From Pseudoalteromonas sp. EB27 (GTDB lineage: Bacteria > Pseudomonadota > Gammaproteobacteria > Enterobacterales > Alteromonadaceae): DNA of 64,000 nucleotides. The notes below the pieces were generated by a model, which was not told the origin of the DNA, did no database searches, and saw only the letters and a list, made by a program, of their open reading frames with translations. The stretch lies in contig NZ_MTQD01000012.1 of assembly GCF_001974875.1 (NCBI RefSeq), positions 62,001-126,000 of the forward strand. The letters run 5' to 3'. This document shows, in pieces, positions 58,945 to 64,000 of the stretch. The position numbers were made by a program, and so were the translations under genes. Positions within the stretch are counted from its first letter, which is position 1. Each line of letters begins with the position of its first letter.

Positions 58945-60306
58945 ATGACCAACTCCCTTTTAAAAGCTGCATTACCCTTAAGTCTAATTACTATTTTGTC
59001 GGGCTGCGGCTCTGACGATAGCTCAAGCTCTACAGGTTACATCCAATTGTATAACGGCTCTTACAATAGCCCATACACACGTTTGTTTGTTGAAGAAACA
59101 GAGCGTTCAGGCGCTGATTTTGCCGATGTAACTACTCGCCATAACTACAGTACAGGTACTTATGATGTAAGTTTTGAATACCTAGATGCTAACGACAGCT
59201 ATATAACAATTAGCGACCAAGAAATTTCTATTAAAGGTGACAAAACACAGTTAGTAGTAATGAGCGGCAACTTCGATGAACCTACATTTACAGAGCTTAG
59301 CGTACCTATCACAAGCGATACGGGTGAGTTTAACTTAGGGTTTTATAATATTGCAGGGGAAGACACTAACTACGATATTTACTTAGCAACTGATGATGGC
59401 GTATTTGAAAGCGCGACACTTTTTTCATCGGCTCAATATTTAAGTGAGTTAGACCTGCAAAGCATTGATGAAGGTTATTACACTATTTATATAACTCAAG
59501 CGGGCAGCAGTGATGTTGTGTACGAGTCGTCATCTGTTTATTTATACGACGAAGCAAGCTATGTAGCAATGATCCGCCCAAGTTATGCAACAGAAGAAGG
59601 CGGTATTACGCTTGATGTAGTAACCGATAATAATTACGTTACTGAGCTTAAGCACCAATCTGCGTTGGGGCAATTACGTTTTATAAATACGATTGATGAC
59701 TACTCGCCAGTTAGCTTTTCGGCTACACGTGGCACAACTGTAAATACAACAAATACAGTCGCTAGTGATTCGTATACAGACTATGTTGAACTTTCGCCTA
59801 ATAGTTACAGCGTAGCGATGTACGACGAAGAAGGCACAAAGCTTGCCGATAACTTTTTAATGACGCTAGAGCGTGAGCAAAGTGCGGTGGGTATTTTTTA
59901 TAACGACGTTGATAACGGTCTACGTATGATGAGCGTTGAAGAAAACCTAACGCCAAGTAGTTACAGCCATACGGTATCGGTTGTAAACCTAATTGAAAGC
60001 TACGCAGGGCAGTCGGTTTCAGATGTAGATGTGTACTTTACACTTAACGGCGAAACGGTAGACGACACCAGTAACGTAGTTGATGGTTTAGATAGATACG
60101 ATCAAGAAGAGCAGGTTGTAGATAACGAAGTTTACACTGTTTATGCTGTATATGAAGACAACGGTCAGCAAATTGTGCTTATTCAACAAAGCGATATGGA
60201 CTTTACACAAGAGGGTAATTACATATTGATTTTAGAGCATGATGAAACAACAAGCTCAGGTTATAAAATGACCCTAGAGCGTACTATTACCGATAGTGTT
60301 GAATAA
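58945..60306 (+). CDS. DUF4397-like surface lipoprotein
   Basis: A 453-residue lipoprotein (lipobox LSGC, Cys at about 21) with a Ser/Asp-rich linker after the Cys. Two repeats resembling DUF4397 (GYIQLYNGSYNSPYTRLFV at 31-49 and GQLRFINTIDDYSPVSF at about 240) give a beta-rich mature part, strongly acidic. AAGGA lies eight bases before the ATG. DUF4397 proteins are secreted or surface proteins of unknown function. It is a single gene followed by a terminator. Confidence 0.8.
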   Translation: MTNSLLKAALPLSLITILSGCGSDDSSSSTGYIQLYNGSYNSPYTRLFVEETERSGADFADVTTRHNYSTGTYDVSFEYLDANDSYITISDQEISIKGDKTQLVVMSGNFDEPTFTELSVPITSDTGEFNLGFYNIAGEDTNYDIYLATDDGVFESATLFSSAQYLSELDLQSIDEGYYTIYITQAGSSDVVYESSSVYLYDEASYVAMIRPSYATEEGGITLDVVTDNNYVTELKHQSALGQLRFINTIDDYSPVSFSATRGTTVNTTNTVASDSYTDYVELSPNSYSVAMYDEEGTKLADNFLMTLEREQSAVGIFYNDVDNGLRMMSVEENLTPSSYSHTVSVVNLIESYAGQSVSDVDVYFTLNGETVDDTSNVVDGLDRYDQEEQVVDNEVYTVYAVYEDNGQQIVLIQQSDMDFTQEGNYILILEHDETTSSGYKMTLERTITDSVE

Positions 60307-60328
60307 ACCTAAATATATTATGTAGCGT

Positions 60329-60363
60329 AAAGCCTAAGTACTTTAAGTGCTTAGGCTTTTTTT
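60329..60363 (+). terminator. Terminator after the DUF4397-like gene
   Basis: AAAGCCTAAG pairs with CTTAGGCTTT around TACTTTAAGTG, followed by a T run of seven. Confidence 0.9.
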
Positions 60364-60433
60364 ATCGAACAAAATTTACCTACTTATTAATAATTAGGTA
60401 CACTCAGGGCATAATAATTAATAAGAGTGTGCC

Positions 60434-63073
60434 ATGGATGATTTAGTTGGGTTAGCCGTTATAGTAATACTGGTTGTAGTTGCCGGTGCTATTTGCGGCT
60501 TAATAGCGCTAGTGCAGTTAAATGGATTAAAACAAGAAGTTGCTGTTTTAAGGGCCAAAGTCACACACTTACAAACACATAAACCGATATCGCAAAGTGA
60601 ACCTCAAAGCGAAGCATCTACTGCTCAGGTAGCGCTTTCAAGGTCTGAGCCAATCGCTTATAAAGCACGGTCAAACTTAACGCCCCAAAGCGCGTCACCA
60701 CCTGTAATAAATCAGCCATCAGCGCCTCCTAAAAAAGCCAAACCAGCTAAAGCATCAGCCATAGAGTTACTCTTTAATAAACTACGCGGAGGGTTTGAAG
60801 AGAACTGGATGACCTGGATAGGCGCAATAGCGCTTGCGTTTGGGGGCATATTTTTAGCTAAATACAGCCTAGAAGCTGGATTACTATCGCCTGTAATGAG
60901 GTTGAGTTTAGGTGGCTTATTTGGGCTTAGCTTAATTGCAGCCGCGGCTTATTTACATCATAAACGCGTTGTATTTGAAGGCTTTAATAATTACATACCC
61001 GCAGCGCTTGCAAGCGGCGGGTTTATTACCTGTTTTGCTTTAACGCTTTTAGCTTACAGTAGCTACGATATGCTTAGCCCTACCGTGGCATTTTTTGCAC
61101 TGGCAGTTATTGCAATTAGTGCAAGTGCAATGGCGCTTAGGTTAGGCCCATTATTGGCTGTATTAGGTATTATTGGCGCTTATAGTGTACCAATATGGGT
61201 TAATACAGGCAGCGGTAACTTGTTTGCGTTATTTATGTATGTTGGTTTTGTAAGTTTGTCGGCTGCGTTAGTTGCACATAAAGTGCAGCGAGCTTGGTTG
61301 TGGTATTTATTATGGGCAGGGCACATTGGCTGGTATTTAGTTGGTTTTACGCTACTTGAAGTTAATACCGTTTGGTTAATGGGGGCATTTGCTTTACTTA
61401 GTATTGTAGGGTTAATTGCTATACCGCGCTTAGGTCTAAAACTGAATGTTATTGAACATCGCCCGTACAGTTTAAAACGCTTAATTAAAGTGCTTCCAGA
61501 TCATGCATTACTACTCGCTTTTATAGCGCCCTTAATATTTACTATGTTGATCAGTCACTTTGATATGCAGTGGCAAGCAATCGGCGTGTTAAGTATTGTA
61601 TTGGTGTTGTTTTTAGTCCTTAAAAATAGCCGTTGGGATATTTGGCAGGGCGTAGCGTTAGTTATTTCAACGCTATTAGTGTTAGGCGCTCAGCGCACGC
61701 ATCTTTCGCCAAATCTATTTGATGACGCACTCTTTATATTCAAAAATGAGTATGGTTTGGGTTTATTACTCGGATTGTTACTTACTACTTTTGGGCTTTA
61801 TTACGGTAAAAAACAGATTAAGCGTTTAGCGTTTCATATTACGGGGGCATTTAGTGTATTTGTAATGATAGCTACTTTATATACGCTTATTCCTAATTCC
61901 GCGTTAAGTACTGCATATCCACTTTGGGGTGTTGTATTGTTTATAGTGGCAGCTATTTTAATAAAGTCTGCGCAACATAATACAACGCTATTTCAGCGTT
62001 TTACTTATTGGGTAGGTGCTAATGCCAATATTACGTTAGCAATTACCATGCTATTAAGTGACAGCGGCCTAACCATTGCTCTTGTTGTACAAGTATTACT
62101 TATAAGCGTACTTATTAAGCGCTATAACGTGCCTATGCCACATTGGCCTATAAAAGCCTTGGTTGCTGCGTTATTACTGCGCTTAACGCTTGCGCCTTGG
62201 ACACCAAGCTACGATGCGTTAACGGTATTTGGTTTGCATTGGAGTATTGTGGTTTATCCGTTATGTATCGCGTTATTTTTTGCCGCAGCTAAGTGCTTTG
62301 ACTCATCAAAACTTAAAATATGGCTCGAAGGTGCAGCCCTTCATTGTTTAGCGCTTTTTATTACTACCGAAACAAGTTATCAGCTAGTAGGGCATTATCC
62401 GCAATTTGATTCACTTAACTTTTACGAACAAATACTCCTTACCTGTAACTGGCTGGCATTAGGGTGTGTGTATTTACACAGAGCAAAACTTGCCGGTACT
62501 TTAGCTAAGTTATATAAAGTGGCGGGTTTTGCACTTGCGGGATTAGCAGGGCTTTTTGCTATTAAAACACTACTTGACGATAACCCATTATTTGAATCAC
62601 TTTACATAGGTGAGCTGCCAATATTTAACTGGTTATTACTATTGTGGTTAGTTCCTGCAGGATTAACGCTTTGGCTGGCCAAGCTTGTAAAACCAATAAA
62701 TGCTAAAGCTACGCCATTTATATTGGCCGTTGCGGGTGGCTTTATATTATTGGCAATAAACAGCTTTATTCGTCAGTACTGGCAAGGTCCTTACATTTAC
62801 TTATCAAAAGGCGCAAGCAATGCAGAGCTTTATAGCTACTCTGTTATTTGGTTAGTATTGGGTGCGGGTACTGTTATTTTTGGTCATTTAAAAAATCAAT
62901 TATTAATACAAAAAGTAGGCCTAGGCATACTAGCTGCAGTTATTGTTAAAGTGTTTTTAATTGATATGGCTAACTTGGAGGGCTTACTTAAAGCGCTTTC
63001 GTTTATTGGATTAGGGCTTTCGTTGGTGGGGTTAAGTTGGTTGTTCCAAAAGCTTAGAAGCCGAGTTAGCTAA
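60434..63073 (+). CDS. DUF2339 polytopic membrane protein
   Basis: An 879-residue inner-membrane protein. It starts with one membrane segment (VIVILVVVAGAICGLIALV), a coiled coil and a low-complexity Ser/Pro/Lys linker (about 45-120). Then ENWMTWIGAIALAFGGIFLAK, a typical DUF2339 start, opens a region with more than 20 membrane segments. AAGAG precedes the ATG by six bases. The function is unknown; family members are found widely in Proteobacteria. It is convergent with a hybrid kinase. Confidence 0.9.
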   Translation: MDDLVGLAVIVILVVVAGAICGLIALVQLNGLKQEVAVLRAKVTHLQTHKPISQSEPQSEASTAQVALSRSEPIAYKARSNLTPQSASPPVINQPSAPPKKAKPAKASAIELLFNKLRGGFEENWMTWIGAIALAFGGIFLAKYSLEAGLLSPVMRLSLGGLFGLSLIAAAAYLHHKRVVFEGFNNYIPAALASGGFITCFALTLLAYSSYDMLSPTVAFFALAVIAISASAMALRLGPLLAVLGIIGAYSVPIWVNTGSGNLFALFMYVGFVSLSAALVAHKVQRAWLWYLLWAGHIGWYLVGFTLLEVNTVWLMGAFALLSIVGLIAIPRLGLKLNVIEHRPYSLKRLIKVLPDHALLLAFIAPLIFTMLISHFDMQWQAIGVLSIVLVLFLVLKNSRWDIWQGVALVISTLLVLGAQRTHLSPNLFDDALFIFKNEYGLGLLLGLLLTTFGLYYGKKQIKRLAFHITGAFSVFVMIATLYTLIPNSALSTAYPLWGVVLFIVAAILIKSAQHNTTLFQRFTYWVGANANITLAITMLLSDSGLTIALVVQVLLISVLIKRYNVPMPHWPIKALVAALLLRLTLAPWTPSYDALTVFGLHWSIVVYPLCIALFFAAAKCFDSSKLKIWLEGAALHCLALFITTETSYQLVGHYPQFDSLNFYEQILLTCNWLALGCVYLHRAKLAGTLAKLYKVAGFALAGLAGLFAIKTLLDDNPLFESLYIGELPIFNWLLLLWLVPAGLTLWLAKLVKPINAKATPFILAVAGGFILLAINSFIRQYWQGPYIYLSKGASNAELYSYSVIWLVLGAGTVIFGHLKNQLLIQKVGLGILAAVIVKVFLIDMANLEGLLKALSFIGLGLSLVGLSWLFQKLRSRVS

Positions 63074-63110
63074 GTAAACAGATCTCACGCTAAGTAAAGT
63101 TAGCTAAAGC

Positions 63111-63138
63111 AAAGCCCAGTATTAATACTGGGCTTTTT
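63111..63138. terminator. Bidirectional terminator
   Basis: AAAGCCCAGTATT and its exact inverse AATACTGGGCTTT, followed by two more T. It separates two convergent genes; the A side is shorter. Confidence 0.92.
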
Positions 63139-63176
63139 GTTTTGTGCCGGTAAAAGTTAGCTAATAGTTATTGGTA

Positions 63177-64000
63177 TTAGGTGCTGTGATTAAGCAAGGC
63201 TTTTAGTTTACCTGGCTTAATTGGCTTACTTAAATAATGAATATTAGCGGCTTTGGTTTCTTGTTTAAGTTCTGTGTCGCGCACTGCTGTAATTAAAATA
63301 GCAGGTACTTGGCTTTGCCATATTTCACGCAGAGTTTTAATAAGCGTAATGCCATCACAGTCATCACCTAATTGATAATCCATTAGAATAACATCGGGTG
63401 CCCCGTTTTCTTTAGCGTGCCTTAGTACCGTATCTACGTTATCAAACAGTGTGTAATTAGCCTGCCACTTCTTAAGTAAACTTGCCATTGCTGCTAGGTT
63501 TTCGGGGTCGTCGTCTACGGCTACAATATTTATAGCAGCGCGATTTTCTATTAAGTTACTTGCCGTAGGTTTTTGTTGTACAAATTGTACATCGCCGTAG
63601 GGCACTTCAATACTAAAGCGGCTACCTTTATTAGGTTCTGAATGTACGTCTAGCGGTAAGCTTAATAGGTCTGCCATTCGTTTTACTACGCCAAGCCCTA
63701 AGCCAACGCCTTTGTTATCGCCCGACTCAACACGGTAAAAGTCGTTAAATATTTTAGCTTGCTCTACTTCGCTAATACCTGGGCCTGTATCCCATACTTC
63801 TATTCGTAAATTGTGTTTACGGTTTCTACAGGCAATTAATACACGACCATTATCGGTGTATTTAACTGCATTAGAGACCAAGTTTTGAATAATTCGGCGC
63901 AGATAGGTTATATCGCTGTGCACAATTTGCTGGTTTGAACGCACACTAAGTTTAAGCCCTTTATCACTTGATAAAATAGCGTATTCACTTTGCAGTGGCG
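63177..64000 (-). CDS. Hybrid histidine kinase/response regulator, N-terminal part outside the window
   Basis: The C-terminal 274 residues or so of a hybrid kinase. The ATPase domain has the N box QNLVSNAVKYTDNGRV, WDTGPGIS and VGLGLGVVKRMADL. A receiver follows: DDD (acidic pocket), phospho-acceptor in VILMDYQLGDD, ILITAV and LSKPIKPGKL. The frame stays open through the right edge, with no start there, so an apparent GTG at 63944 is not the true start. The layout is like NahK/ErcS-type kinases with PAS input domains upstream. Confidence 0.92.
   Translation of the reverse strand, partial: PLQSEYAILSSDKGLKLSVRSNQQIVHSDITYLRRIIQNLVSNAVKYTDNGRVLIACRNRKHNLRIEVWDTGPGISEVEQAKIFNDFYRVESGDNKGVGLGLGVVKRMADLLSLPLDVHSEPNKGSRFSIEVPYGDVQFVQQKPTASNLIENRAAINIVAVDDDPENLAAMASLLKKWQANYTLFDNVDTVLRHAKENGAPDVILMDYQLGDDCDGITLIKTLREIWQSQVPAILITAVRDTELKQETKAANIHYLSKPIKPGKLKALLNHST

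Overview
The window reads as chromosomal core and accessory DNA of a marine gammaproteobacterium, most likely Pseudoalteromonas or a close Alteromonadales relative. This is inferred from the AT-rich base composition, the pepA-holC-valS / lptF-lptG arrangement, a cold-adapted-type GH2 beta-galactosidase resembling (from memory) that of Pseudoalteromonas haloplanktis, and marine polysaccharide and metal functions. No phage, integron, CRISPR array or complete insertion sequence was seen. Genes are densely packed, many convergent pairs share a bidirectional terminator, and operons are joined by 1-8 base overlaps.

Layout. 1-2.4 kb: a truncated hypothetical gene, then a probable thiamine salvage group (YkoF-like binding protein, PnuC-type transporter, thiamine-kinase-like phosphotransferase) and a small HTH protein. 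2.6 kb: tRNA-Arg(CCG). 2.9-4.1 kb: DinB-like and NRDE (TANGO2-type) pair. 4.2-6.0 kb: bifunctional ornithine-lipid acyltransferase (OlsF type). 6.3-9.4 kb: HD-GYP protein, a Cys-rich membrane protein and a FadL-family porin. 9.5-17.0 kb: valS-holC-pepA divergent from lptF-lptG. 17.1-19.6 kb: RDD protein and two tandem secreted basic proteins whose signal peptides and promoters are duplicated, each with 10-bp-phased GTAAA repeats like a CpxR operator. 19.6-21.7 kb: Old Yellow Enzyme reductase and divergent LysR regulator. 21.9-29.5 kb: a five-gene overlapping operon of an RND drug efflux pump with its own two-component system. 29.7-38.6 kb: PDZ protein, lipoprotein, metallo-hydrolase, soluble CZB chemoreceptor, propionyl-CoA synthetase, Nudix hydrolase, PL7 alginate lyase lipoprotein, periplasmic binding protein and AraC regulator. 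38.7-42.4 kb: SRPBCC plus sterol-desaturase-family pair, two tandem paralogous small membrane proteins of unknown function, VOC protein and an internally duplicated membrane protein. 42.4-44.6 kb: YqhC/YqhD-like regulator and aldehyde reductase. 45.0-49.5 kb: DoxX, LacZ and divergent AraC regulator. 49.6-55.7 kb: Czc/Cus-type heavy-metal efflux operon headed by a small His-rich secreted protein. 55.8-64 kb: DUF3754 protein, VTT-domain protein, a membrane diguanylate cyclase broken by two in-frame stops, a DUF4397-like lipoprotein, a DUF2339 membrane protein and the 3' part of a hybrid histidine kinase running off the window.

Dispersed repeats. An element of about 160 bp with ATACCAA.../...TTGGTAT inverted ends occurs twice complete (about 0.56-0.72 kb and 44.7-44.9 kb) and once as a longer, altered copy (about 19.3-19.5 kb) whose right end has become a perfect palindrome lying at the 3' end of the reductase gene.

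The points most worth following up are the duplicated stress-type secreted proteins with their phased operator, the uncharacterised paralogous membrane pair at 40.0-40.8 kb, the doubly interrupted diguanylate cyclase, and the thiamine salvage group.
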